From CAZFCK01 sp964517355 (GTDB taxonomy: Bacteria; Desulfobacterota; Desulfovibrionia; Desulfovibrionales; Desulfovibrionaceae): a stretch of DNA of 25,308 nt. Under the pieces are notes generated by a model. That model made no database searches. It was not told the DNA's origin and was given only the letters and a program-made list of their open reading frames with translations. Positions 1 to 7,674 of this stretch are shown here, piece after piece. The DNA lies in assembly GCA_964517355.1 (NCBI GenBank), contig CAZFCK010000043.1:1-25308 (forward strand). The letters run 5' to 3'. The stretch's first letter is position 1. Every line of letters begins with the position of its first letter. Made by a program: the position numbers and the translations under genes.

Positions 1-109
1 GCTTTAGAGCATCTCACGCTTGAAAAGCGCTAGATGCTCTAAAGCATTTCCCTGGAACAATTGGAAATTGTTTCAGGGGAGAGCCTTGTTTCAAAGCGAA
101 AATGCGCTA
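1..109 (-). repeat. Dispersed three-hairpin repeat, copy A
   Basis: Nearly full-length copy of a ~105-bp element also seen at 110-213, 16560-16666, 23853-23954 and 25232-25308. Read on the minus strand it starts TAGCGCATTTTCG, then has a small stem (CCTTG/CAAGG in the best copies), a ~13-bp imperfect stem (CCCTGAAACAATT with AATTGTTCCAGGG), and a strong hairpin at 7-39 (GAGCATCT and CGCTT paired with AAGCG and AGATGCTC). There is no terminal U-run and no transposase. It looks like a REP-type or 3'-UTR element. The left edge is cut by the window, so its true end is unknown. Confidence 0.85.
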
Positions 110-213
110 GAATATCTTCAGCTTGAAAAGCTCTGGATGCTCTTGTTCATTACCCTGAAATTATTGAAAATGTTTTCAGGGGGGGAATCTTGTTTCAGGA
201 TGAAAATGCGCTA
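110..213 (-). repeat. Dispersed three-hairpin repeat, copy B (diverged, tandem to A)
   Basis: A second, more diverged copy lies directly next to copy A in the same orientation. Shared blocks are the TAGCGCATTTTC edge (213 leftward on the minus strand), the CTGAAACAAG block, a stem around CCCTGAAA and TTTCAGGG, and the GAGCATC plus GCTTTTCAAGC hairpin. Its gene-proximal edge, TAG, is also the stop codon of nrdD, so the element abuts the coding sequence with no spacer. The tandem pair forms the nrdD 3' region. Confidence 0.75.
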
Positions 214-2256
214 TATGGGGTTGTACACGATGCGATCCGAGTATTCTGCTTTTTTACCTTTATTCCACAATGATACTGGTCGATAATAACCGACGATGCG
301 GGTGAAGACCTCGGCTGGCTGTCCGCAGACGGGACATTCGTACTGCTCTCCGGGAATGTATCCGTGTTCCTTGCACACCGAGAACGTGGGCGTGATGGAA
401 AGATAGGGCAGCTTCGTCATGGTGAAGGCCTTGACGATGAAGTTCTTCAGGGCTTCCGTGTCGGCCACGGATTCGCCCAGATAGGTATGGAACACGGAAC
501 CGCCGGTGTAGAGCGGTTGCAGCTTGTCCTGGTGCTCCAGGGCGAAGAGCACGTCGTTGGTGAAGTTCACGGGCAGGGCCGTGGAGTTCGTGTAATAGGG
601 CGTGCCGTTGCCCGAGGCCACTATCTCCGAATACAGGCCCTTGTCGATCTTGGCCAGACGGTAGCTGGTGCCTTCCGCTGGTGTGGCCTCAAGGTTGTAG
701 AGGTTGCCGGTTTCCTCCTGGAAAGCGGAAGTGATCTCGCGCAGATGATGCAGTACGCGCTGCATGAGGCGCACGCCGGCGTCGGTTTCGATGCCCTTGC
801 CCAGGAGATTGAGGCAGGCCTCGTGCCCCCCGACGAGTCCGATGGTGGAAAAATGGCCGCGGAAGCCGTTTTTCAGGTAGCGCTGGCTCCAGGGAAACAT
901 GCCGCGCTCAAGGTTGTCGTTGATGAGCTTGCGCTTGAACTCCAGGGCGTCGCGCGCCATGCAGGCGTATTCTTCCACGTTGTCGAGAAAATCCTCCTCG
1001 CCTTGGGACAGATAGGCCAGCTTGGGCAGGTTCAGCGTGACCACGCCGATGGAGCCGGTAAGGTCTCCGGCGCCGAAAAGCCCGCCCACCTTGTTCCGCA
1101 GTTCGCGCAGATCCATTTGCAGTCTGCAGCACATGGAGCGTACGTCTTCCGGATCGAGGTCCGAATTGATGAAGTTCTGGAAATACGGTGCGCCGTATTT
1201 GGCCGTGAGCTTCAACAGCAGCTCGCCGATCTCGCTATCCCACGGGAAATCTTTGGTGATGTTGTATGTGGGGATGGGAAAGGAGAAGATGCGGCTGTGG
1301 TAGTCGCCTTCGAGCATGACTTCAAGGAAGGCCCGGTTGATCATCTCCATTTCCGCGGTGAATTCGCCGTAGGTGGCGTCGGTGATACGGCCGCCGATAA
1401 TGGCGCCTTCCTTGGCGATATGCTTTGGAGGCACAAGGTCGAAAGTCAGGTTGGTGAAGGGGCTTTGCCCGCCCCAGCGCGACGTTGTGTTGAGATTGAA
1501 AACGAATTTTTGCACGGCCTGGCGCACCTGGGTGTAATTCAGGCCGTCGTTGCGCACAAAGGGGGCCAGATACGTATCGACGTTGTTGAACGCCTGGGCT
1601 CCGGCCCATTCGTTTTGCAGCGTGCCCAGGAAGTTGACCATTTGCCCCATTATGGAATCGAAATGCTTGGCGGGGCCGGCGCAGGAGCGGCCTTCCAGGT
1701 TGAAGCCTTCGAGCAGCAGGTCGCGCAGGCTCCAGCCGGCGCAGTAGCCGGCCAGGCCGAAGGAGAGGTCGTGAATATGGAAATAGCCGTGATTGTGCGC
1801 CTCCCTCACTTCCTCGGGATATTTTTCCAGGGCGTAGCGGGCCTGAATGGTGCCGGAAAGGTGCAGCATGAGTCCCTGAAACGAGTGGGACATGTTGGCG
1901 TTTTCATTGACGCGCCAGTCCGCCTTGTCCAGGTAGTTGTCGATGGTGTGGGCGACGTCGAGATAGGCGGCCTTTTGCTCGCGGATCTGGCGTCTTTTTT
2001 CCCTGTAGAGGATGTACTTTTTCGCCACGTGGTACAGCCGCGACTCCATGAGCACCTGTTCCACCATGTCCTGCACCTGTTCCTGGTGGGGAACATCGAC
2101 ATCCGCAAGTTTTTGCTCCACTTTATGAGCAAGTCTTTTCGAAAGAATCGGATCTTTGATGCCGCATACTTGCAGCGCCTTGAGAATCGCCTGGGCAATG
2201 CGGTCCAGCGACCATGTTTCCTCGCAACCGTCCCTTTTACGAATCAGCCTAGGCAT
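211..2256 (-). CDS. nrdD: Anaerobic (class III) ribonucleoside-triphosphate reductase
   Basis: This oxygen-sensitive glycyl-radical enzyme reduces ribonucleoside triphosphates to deoxyribonucleotides for DNA synthesis in the cytoplasm. The 681-residue product has an N-terminal ATP-cone (about 1-95, starting MPRLIRKRDG), then the ten-stranded barrel with FHIHDL at 159-164 and YCAGWS around Cys172. Cys376/Cys377 (SMCCRL) are candidates for the second active-site cysteine. A likely zinc site near the C-terminus is formed by Cys628, Cys641 and Cys644. The radical loop RIVGYYRPV holds Gly656, the expected glycyl radical. Length is normal for the family. The ATG at 2256 has a strong AGGAGG six bases upstream. 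The start overlaps the end of nrdG, so the two are translationally coupled. The TAG stop forms the first bases of repeat copy B. Confidence 0.97.
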   Translation of the reverse strand: MPRLIRKRDGCEETWSLDRIAQAILKALQVCGIKDPILSKRLAHKVEQKLADVDVPHQEQVQDMVEQVLMESRLYHVAKKYILYREKRRQIREQKAAYLDVAHTIDNYLDKADWRVNENANMSHSFQGLMLHLSGTIQARYALEKYPEEVREAHNHGYFHIHDLSFGLAGYCAGWSLRDLLLEGFNLEGRSCAGPAKHFDSIMGQMVNFLGTLQNEWAGAQAFNNVDTYLAPFVRNDGLNYTQVRQAVQKFVFNLNTTSRWGGQSPFTNLTFDLVPPKHIAKEGAIIGGRITDATYGEFTAEMEMINRAFLEVMLEGDYHSRIFSFPIPTYNITKDFPWDSEIGELLLKLTAKYGAPYFQNFINSDLDPEDVRSMCCRLQMDLRELRNKVGGLFGAGDLTGSIGVVTLNLPKLAYLSQGEEDFLDNVEEYACMARDALEFKRKLINDNLERGMFPWSQRYLKNGFRGHFSTIGLVGGHEACLNLLGKGIETDAGVRLMQRVLHHLREITSAFQEETGNLYNLEATPAEGTSYRLAKIDKGLYSEIVASGNGTPYYTNSTALPVNFTNDVLFALEHQDKLQPLYTGGSVFHTYLGESVADTEALKNFIVKAFTMTKLPYLSITPTFSVCKEHGYIPGEQYECPVCGQPAEVFTRIVGYYRPVSLWNKGKKAEYSDRIVYNPI

Positions 2257-2995
2257 ACGTCCTCCTGGGTTCCTGATATTTCTGAATTCTCAGCTTAAAG
2301 CCCTCCGGCGGATAGCTGCGCGCAAGAGCCACATCCTCGTTCGTCAAGAGGGGAACATGGGTCAGGCGGAACACGAACGCCTGAGGATGGGTGCGCGCCA
2401 TGGCGAAAATATGTTCCAGATTGGCGCGGGCCTGGTCTTCGCTCACCCCCTGTCCCGTGAGCTGCGGGTAGAGGTGATACGGCCCTTTCACGTCGATGAA
2501 AAATTGATCCACCAGGCCGGACGCGAGCAACGCCTCCACTACGCCGGGCTTCATGCCGTTGCTGTCCACCTTGAGGGGCAGGCCGATGCGCGAAAGGTCT
2601 TCGAGCAGCAAGTTCAGATTTTTCACACAGGTGGGCTCGCCCCCGGTGATCACGATGCCGTCCAGCCAGCGTTTGCGTTCGGCTAGCATGGTCAGGATTC
2701 TGGGGCGTGATTGAGAAGGCAACGTGTCGGGTTTCCACGCGATCTGGCCGTTATGGCATGTGGGGCAGCGCAGGTTGCAGCCCCCGCAGAAAAGCACCAT
2801 GGCCGTGTGGCCGGGCCAGTCGCAAAAACTCAACGGCTCCATGCCGCGTACCGAATTCCAGGCGGCCTGCAGGGCGGAATCCGGTTGTGGAAAATGCGCC
2901 GACCTGAAGGGGCGGACGCGCCTCGGCCGTGGCGTGGTCGAAAAAAGAGCTGATTCGGCCCCCGCCGGAATTGTTTGTGCAGCGGAATGTATCAT
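2249..2995 (-). CDS. nrdG: Anaerobic ribonucleotide reductase activating protein (radical SAM)
   Basis: NrdG uses a [4Fe-4S] cluster and S-adenosylmethionine to place the glycyl radical on NrdD. The cluster motif CxxxCxxC is Cys73-NLR-Cys77-PT-Cys80, inside CGGCNLRCPTCHNG, followed by the SAM-binding TGGEP at 117-121. The rest fits a small radical-SAM fold of the NrdG/PflA type. Family-like sequence begins only near residue 45 (AAWNSVRG), so the first ~40 residues, rich in Pro/Arg/Ser, may not be translated. The ATG at 2995 has no clear ribosome-binding site; the ATG at 2842 (Met52) is an alternative but would cut into the conserved start. A CTG near residue 42 is also possible. The gene precedes nrdD and overlaps it by 8 bases, whereas many bacteria have nrdD first. 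Confidence 0.93.
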   Translation of the reverse strand: MIHSAAQTIPAGAESALFSTTPRPRRVRPFRSAHFPQPDSALQAAWNSVRGMEPLSFCDWPGHTAMVLFCGGCNLRCPTCHNGQIAWKPDTLPSQSRPRILTMLAERKRWLDGIVITGGEPTCVKNLNLLLEDLSRIGLPLKVDSNGMKPGVVEALLASGLVDQFFIDVKGPYHLYPQLTGQGVSEDQARANLEHIFAMARTHPQAFVFRLTHVPLLTNEDVALARSYPPEGFKLRIQKYQEPRRTYA

Positions 2996-3565
2996 AAAAG
3001 TACGCGATTACGCAGGGAAAAAGTCCGCAACCCGTCTGCGGGTCCTGCGTCTGGCTATTGATGTTTGTTAGAAAAAAACGAGATTTTCTTTAAAAGCACA
3101 ACGCGACGACGATCCAGAAACTACTTCATAAAGCACGCTGTGTGAACCCGTCGCAATAAAAAACTGTAGTCCACTCACGTTAACTTCTTGTGACTCATGT
3201 ACAAAAAAATATCCGGGGTTTCATGCGAGTCGCTTTAATGTGGATGGGGATCTTTCTTTCATGGCTGAGTTTTTCCCTTATGTACAAGGGGTTGCGTACT
3301 GAAAATAGTTGCGACGACCTGTTTCATTTGTTGATTATTTATTGTATGTTCAGTATGTTAGCGAGTTATGAACATTTTGTGAACATTGTGTCTACAGAAG
3401 TTCTACAAGTTGCGGCGGGCAGTACGCCGCCACACGAGGTCCTTTTTTCTTGTAATACGCCAAGAAAACACAGTTTTTTGCGATCTGGCTGATAATGTAA
3501 TGAAAATATGGAGGGATTTTTCAATCCGGGATCGTACGAGAAAAAAGCGTACGGAACGCGCGCGG
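2996..3565. other. AT-rich intergenic region between nrdG and the kinase
   Basis: About 570 bases lie upstream of nrdG (minus) and downstream of the kinase gene (minus), so the nrdGD promoter should be here. Base composition is clearly richer in A/T than the flanking genes. I could not find a convincing -35/-10 pair for nrdG or an NrdR-box pair. The region holds a tandem 11-mer (3370-3391) and a GC-rich hairpin at 3412-3430 (GCGGCG/CGCCGC) followed 12 bases later by six T's on the plus strand. A 100-codon plus-strand frame at 3190-3492 is not supported as a gene. Confidence 0.5.
3370..3391. repeat. Tandem 11-mer direct repeat, possible regulatory site
   Basis: GAACATTTTGT is followed immediately by GAACATTGTGT, a one-base difference in 11. 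The repeat spacing equals about one helical turn, which would suit a protein binding two sites on the same face. It lies ~375 bases upstream of the nrdG start, further than most operators. The function is an inference. Confidence 0.35.
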
Positions 3566-6181
3566 TCAGGGGGAGACCAGGAGGCGAACGGTGAAGCAGG
3601 CCCCGCCTTGTTCCTGGGTCTTGCCGCGTATCTCGCCCCCCCAGGAATCCACGAAGGTATGCACCAGCGACAGGCCCAGGCCCATGCCTTTACCCGCCTC
3701 CTTGCTGGTGAAAAAAGGATCGAAGATGCGTTCCTCCAGCCCCTGAAGGCCTGGACCGTTGTCGGCAACGCGGAGCAGCAGCCATTTGTCCTTGGTTTCC
3801 GTGCTCACGTGAATCGTTTTTCGCGCCGCGGCCATGGCGTCCAGGGCCTGCATGGCGTTGACGACCAGATTGATGACCACCTGCTCCAGCTGCACCGGGT
3901 TGGCCCGCGCCAGGGGCAATCGGGGGGGCAAGTTCAAGAGCAGCGTTATGCCGTGGGCCTTGAGTTGCGCCTGGAGCAGTGAAATGGCCTCCTGCACGCA
4001 ATGGTTGAGGTCCGCGGAAGAGGGCATGGAAGGTCCGCTTTCCTGCCGCACGAGAGCGCGCATGTGGGTTATGATTTCGTGGATTCTGCCGCATTCGCGC
4101 ATGATCCAGCCCAACCGCGTGAGCAGGGTTTCCCTGTCGGGCTGACGGTCCTTTTCCACGAGCATTTCAAGGCCGCTGGCGTATAATTGCAGCGCGTTGA
4201 GCGGTTGGTTGATTTCGTGGGCTATGCCGGTGGCCAGAGTGCCCAGGGCTTCAAGTTTTTGCGCGCGTTGCAGTTGCGCCTGAGCTTCGAGTTTGTCGGT
4301 CACGTCGTCGGCCATGACGATGATCGAGTCCACGCCGCCGTCCTGTTTGAAGACGGGGCAGTACGTCATTTGCAAGGTGCGCTCCCCATGGGGCAAAGCC
4401 ACATGCAGGAGGGATTCGCGAACGGCGCCGTCTTCGCGCGCGTAGAGCGGCATGTCGTGCGGGCAGGGGCTGACGCCGCACGTGTCGGGCAGTATTTCAT
4501 GAAAAAGGGGCGCGGCGGCGAAGTCCGCATGGGAGAACCACTCCCGGAACATGGGGTTGGCCGTGCGCACGCGCATGTCCTGGTCCAGCAAGGCCAACCC
4601 GAGGGCCAGGTTGTCGGCGATGTTGCGGTGCAGTTGTTCGCTGGTCAGCAAGGCTTCCTGGGCCTTTTTGCTGCTCGTGATGTCGATGCCGAGTTCCAGG
4701 GCCAGCGGATCGCCGTTTTCGTCCTGGAAAGGGTAGCCGTACATTTGATACACTCTGCCGGTGACATGGCTGCGCCACTCCCAAATGGAGAGGCTGCGCG
4801 TTTCGAAAATTTCTTCCAGGGGACCCGGAATGTTGTCCTGCCCCGCATGCATGGCTTCATATTCCGCAAGGGCCTCGTGGGAGCCGAAGGCATCGCGGAA
4901 ACAGCGGTTCGTAAAACGGCGGCAGGCGTCGCGCGAGAACAGGCAGACCAGGGCGGGGAGCCGGTCGAGCAGTGAAAAGAGCCGCCGGCGTTCATTTTCC
5001 ACGGCTTGTTCCGCGATTTTGCGTTGCGTGATGTCCATGTCCGAGCCGCTGAGCACGACGGATCCGTCGCTTTTTCGCGTGGCCACGCCGCGGCTGAGCA
5101 TCCAGAGCGTGCTGCCGTCCTTGTGCAGCTTGCGGTGTTCGCATTCGAATACAGGAGTTTCGCCCCGCAGGTGCTGTTGCAGGGCGGCCTCGATTCCGGC
5201 CCTGTCTTCAGGGTGCACGAGGTCCAGCCAATCATGGGCCATGGTGCAGAGTTCGTCCGGCGAATGGCCGAGCAGAGTCTGGAGAAGCGGGTGCAGGAGC
5301 ATGGCGCCGCTTTCGATGTCCCATTCCCAGAGACAGACCTTGCCAGCCTCCACGGCATGGCGGTAGCGGCGATCCTTGACGCGCAGAGCCGCGTCCTTTT
5401 CCCGCCGTTCCGTGATGTCGAGATAGACCACCACAACGCCGTATCCGGGCAAGGGCAGGGGCGTGGCCGTGACGCTCAGCCAGCGCACTTCGCCGTTGGG
5501 CAGGATATAGCCCATTTCCTGATCCCTGACCGTGAGTCCCTGCTTCAGGGCGACGGTGGCCGCGAATTCGCTTGGAGGCATGGACGAGCCGTCTGAGCGC
5601 AGAATATGCCAGGCCTCGCTGTCCACCAGTCTCCCGGTGTGCTCGGGCACGCCTAAGCCCAGGATTTTTTCACTGCTGGGATTGACCTCGACGATTTTGC
5701 CGTAGTGATCCGTTATGGTGATCCCGACAGGGAACAGCTCGAAAAGGAGCTGATATTTTTTGTGGATTTCCTTGAACGAATCCATGGTCTCGTGGAGGGC
5801 GGTCACATCTTCGAGGCTGGCGAGGAAACGCGGGTGCTCCCCCGGAAGCGCGCGTACGGGGCGCGGCACGGCCTGCAGCCGCAGGGAAGAGCCTCCCGGG
5901 GTCGGAATTCCGATCTGGTAGCTCCGCAACGCGCCGCCTGCGCGATCCTTTCGCGCCCGGGCGAGGGTCTCCCTGTTGTCCGAGCGCTGGAGCGCGTCCA
6001 GCAGGAGCTGCAGGCACTGTTCGTACGGGCGGTTCAGGGCCGCGCGCAACACGGCGCACGCATAGTCCAGCGCGGGAGATTCATTGGCGGTAAAAGGCCT
6101 GTCGGCGATTTCCGCAATGAACCACGCTGCAAGGGGGTCGTCCCGCAGCAGAACGGCGAATGGGGTTGGCAGGTGCGTCAT
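3566..6181 (-). CDS. Multi-PAS sensor histidine kinase
   Basis: This is a cytoplasmic-looking kinase of about 871 residues, numbered here from the upstream GTG at 6214 (882 residues). An N-terminal region of ~140 residues is followed by four PAS or PAS-like domains (about 150-270, 285-400, 410-515 and 525-640). The transmitter then has the H-box ATGIAHEINQPLNAL (phospho-acceptor His666), N-box (Asn786), G1 box DNGPGL (818-823), F-box FDPFFTSKE and G2 box GKGMGLGLSL (841-850). This layout matches the HisKA/HATPase_c kinases of the NtrB/HPK4 type. No transmembrane segment is apparent. The last PAS has a cysteine pair (Cys579, Cys584) that could bind metal or sense redox. The ATG at 6181 is preferred over the GTG at 6214, which lacks a ribosome-binding site; both are weak. 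No response regulator is adjacent, so the partner is unknown. Confidence 0.93.
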   Translation of the reverse strand: MTHLPTPFAVLLRDDPLAAWFIAEIADRPFTANESPALDYACAVLRAALNRPYEQCLQLLLDALQRSDNRETLARARKDRAGGALRSYQIGIPTPGGSSLRLQAVPRPVRALPGEHPRFLASLEDVTALHETMDSFKEIHKKYQLLFELFPVGITITDHYGKIVEVNPSSEKILGLGVPEHTGRLVDSEAWHILRSDGSSMPPSEFAATVALKQGLTVRDQEMGYILPNGEVRWLSVTATPLPLPGYGVVVVYLDITERREKDAALRVKDRRYRHAVEAGKVCLWEWDIESGAMLLHPLLQTLLGHSPDELCTMAHDWLDLVHPEDRAGIEAALQQHLRGETPVFECEHRKLHKDGSTLWMLSRGVATRKSDGSVVLSGSDMDITQRKIAEQAVENERRRLFSLLDRLPALVCLFSRDACRRFTNRCFRDAFGSHEALAEYEAMHAGQDNIPGPLEEIFETRSLSIWEWRSHVTGRVYQMYGYPFQDENGDPLALELGIDITSSKKAQEALLTSEQLHRNIADNLALGLALLDQDMRVRTANPMFREWFSHADFAAAPLFHEILPDTCGVSPCPHDMPLYAREDGAVRESLLHVALPHGERTLQMTYCPVFKQDGGVDSIIVMADDVTDKLEAQAQLQRAQKLEALGTLATGIAHEINQPLNALQLYASGLEMLVEKDRQPDRETLLTRLGWIMRECGRIHEIITHMRALVRQESGPSMPSSADLNHCVQEAISLLQAQLKAHGITLLLNLPPRLPLARANPVQLEQVVINLVVNAMQALDAMAAARKTIHVSTETKDKWLLLRVADNGPGLQGLEERIFDPFFTSKEAGKGMGLGLSLVHTFVDSWGGEIRGKTQEQGGACFTVRLLVSP

Positions 6182-6314
6182 GACTTCTGTTCTGTGGTGC
6201 AAATGTCCAGCCACGTCAAGAAATGACTATAAGCCGCCTGTTTCGTCTTGCCAAGATCCCCGTTCACAAGCAAAATAATCGTAAAAAGAAACAGGCCAGC
6301 ACAGGGGCACAAAC

Positions 6315-6848
6315 ATGCGATACCGGATACTGAACCTGGAAAAAGCGCTGAACGCCACCCGCAAGGGCGAAGACATCATGGCCTTCGCCTCCATAGATGT
6401 GCAAGCCGGGGCGCAAGACCAGCCGCACAATGGCGTGCTTACGATTTTCAGCCGCGGCCAGGGCGAAGATTTGGGAGGCCTGCGCTGCAGCTTCATGATT
6501 GATGTGGAGGAAAACCAAGAATTGTGCGTGTTTTTGGAGAAGCTGTTCAAACGGTTGAGCCAGGCCATGACTCACCCCATGCTGGGGCAGGATTTTGAAT
6601 ATTCCGTGCCTTTGAAAACCAGAAATTTGCAAGGAAACGTCTGGTTTGTCCAGGATGTGCATTTTTCCTTCAAGCACATGCGCCAACGGGCCAAAGATTT
6701 TGTGGAACGGGGAGTGCTGCCGTTTTTGAGCGGTGAATTGGGCATTTCATTCGGCGAGTTGCAATGGTGGGCGGATGACGCTCCCGCTATGGAGGAAAAG
6801 GCGAAATACATCACCAAGACTCTGCTTTCCAAAAAGGAGCCCTCGTGA
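6315..6848 (+). CDS. Uncharacterised protein, 177 residues
   Basis: I do not recognise this protein. It starts at an ATG with a GGGG stretch about 7 bases upstream, is divergent from the kinase, and stands alone. No signal peptide, transmembrane segment or cysteine motif is visible; it appears soluble. It has mixed alpha/beta character, with an Ile/Val-rich stretch around residues 40-65, a segment of aromatic residues near NVWFVQDVHFSFKHM, and a Lys-rich C-terminus. Composition and codon use look like a real gene. A later in-frame Met (residue 22, MAFASIDVQ) could also be the start. No function is proposed. Confidence 0.75.
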   Translation: MRYRILNLEKALNATRKGEDIMAFASIDVQAGAQDQPHNGVLTIFSRGQGEDLGGLRCSFMIDVEENQELCVFLEKLFKRLSQAMTHPMLGQDFEYSVPLKTRNLQGNVWFVQDVHFSFKHMRQRAKDFVERGVLPFLSGELGISFGELQWWADDAPAMEEKAKYITKTLLSKKEPS

Positions 6849-7284
6849 CGCGAGGTTGACCGCTACGGAAAGTTGCTCCCATTGATCATCCTATCATATT
6901 CTTTTTCTTGGTCTTTTATTTTTGCCGGCCCGGCGGAATAGCGCACCTGTGGCCTGGGAAAAAGAAAAGAAAAATTCTCCGCAATTCAGTTTACAGTAGT
7001 TTGCATTGTGCTGGCGCGCAACCGGGGTACTATTGCACGCAACAGGAACGCAGTGTTGCGTCGAAGTGTGGCGCAAGTTTGGTTTCAACAAGGAAATGAC
7101 CCATGGCTGCAATGACGGTGCACAGTACCTCCGTATCGGATTCATCATGCCGCAAACGCGGCAAAGGGGTTGCGGCCCCGCGCTGTCCGCGCAAACAGTC
7201 GGCTTGTGTCGCGCCATGTGTTTCATATCCGCTTCCGCAAGTGCGGGCGGCGCATGCGGCCGCGTTGTGAAAAGGGTTCTGGAC
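6849..7284. other. Intergenic region with a cluster of GCGCAA/TTGCGT half-sites
   Basis: No convincing gene is present. The left part (6890-6990) is rich in T and A tracts; the right part is GC-rich. Between about 7010 and 7080 there are several copies of a CGCAA(C) half-site on both strands: GCGCAAC, ACGCAAC, GTTGCGT and GCGCAAG. Two of them form a perfect 7-bp inverted repeat. Nothing identifies the binding protein. Confidence 0.4.
7037..7061. promoter_or_regulatory. Inverted repeat ACGCAAC/GTTGCGT, possible operator
   Basis: Arms ACGCAAC (7037-7043) and GTTGCGT (7055-7061) are perfectly complementary with an 11-base spacer. Related half-sites occur just before and after. This could be an operator or an RNA hairpin; the sequence does not decide between them. 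Confidence 0.35.
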
Positions 7285-7674
7285 ATGCTGCGACGTATCA
7301 ACATCACGCTGCGCTCGGGGCGCATCGGCGGACTGGCGACAGCTCTCGTCTATTGGCGTCCGGCGCCGGGGCAAAGGTTGCGGGTCCGGCGCTTGCGCCT
7401 GGAGCGGGACGGCCGCAGGCTGGAGCGCCTGGAACGCGCGTGCGAAGTCGCGGCCGTGTACGGCATGAGCCGCTCCGTGCGGGCGTTGTACGCGGAGCGG
7501 GATGCGCTGCGGCGGATTGTGGACCGGGATGCCCATGAATACGACAGGATAACCGAACGTTACGCGCAACAAGGTCCGCAGCCGGAAGGCGGATGTCCAT
7601 CCGAGCAAAATATTTCACCGGCTCCCGAAGTGAAAGGGGCCTTGGGTGGAAACGATCGGGAGAAACGGTCATGA
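7285..7674 (+). CDS. Possible small basic coiled-coil protein, doubtful
   Basis: An open frame of 129 codons runs from the ATG at 7285 and could extend upstream in the same frame to 7006. The middle part (about residues 25-95) is very rich in Arg, Leu and Glu with heptad-like spacing (RLRVRRLRLERDGRRLERLE), suggesting a charged helix or coiled coil. There is no strong ribosome-binding site and I recognise no family. GC-rich DNA often gives Arg-rich chance frames, and both strands are open here, so this may not be a gene. Confidence 0.3.
   Translation: MLRRINITLRSGRIGGLATALVYWRPAPGQRLRVRRLRLERDGRRLERLERACEVAAVYGMSRSVRALYAERDALRRIVDRDAHEYDRITERYAQQGPQPEGGCPSEQNISPAPEVKGALGGNDREKRS

Noticed and set aside
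20..286. 88-codon plus-strand frame MKSARCSKAFPWNNWK...
   Set aside because: It is translation of repeat copies A and B. The same peptide start appears in the repeat copy at 16560-16649 on the minus strand. No ribosome-binding site and no conservation beyond the repeat.
364..2298. Long plus-strand frame (644 codons) opposite nrdD
   Set aside because: Antisense shadow of nrdD, which has clear family motifs and a strong ribosome-binding site.
3190..3492. 100-codon plus-strand frame with hydrophobic residues upstream of nrdG
   Set aside because: No ribosome-binding site, no recognisable domain, AT-rich regulatory-looking DNA; it runs through the tandem 11-mer and a hairpin.
7006..7284. Upstream extension of the basic frame at 7285-7674
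   Set aside because: The extension is Cys/Ala-rich with no ribosome-binding site and covers the half-site cluster; even the downstream part is doubtful.
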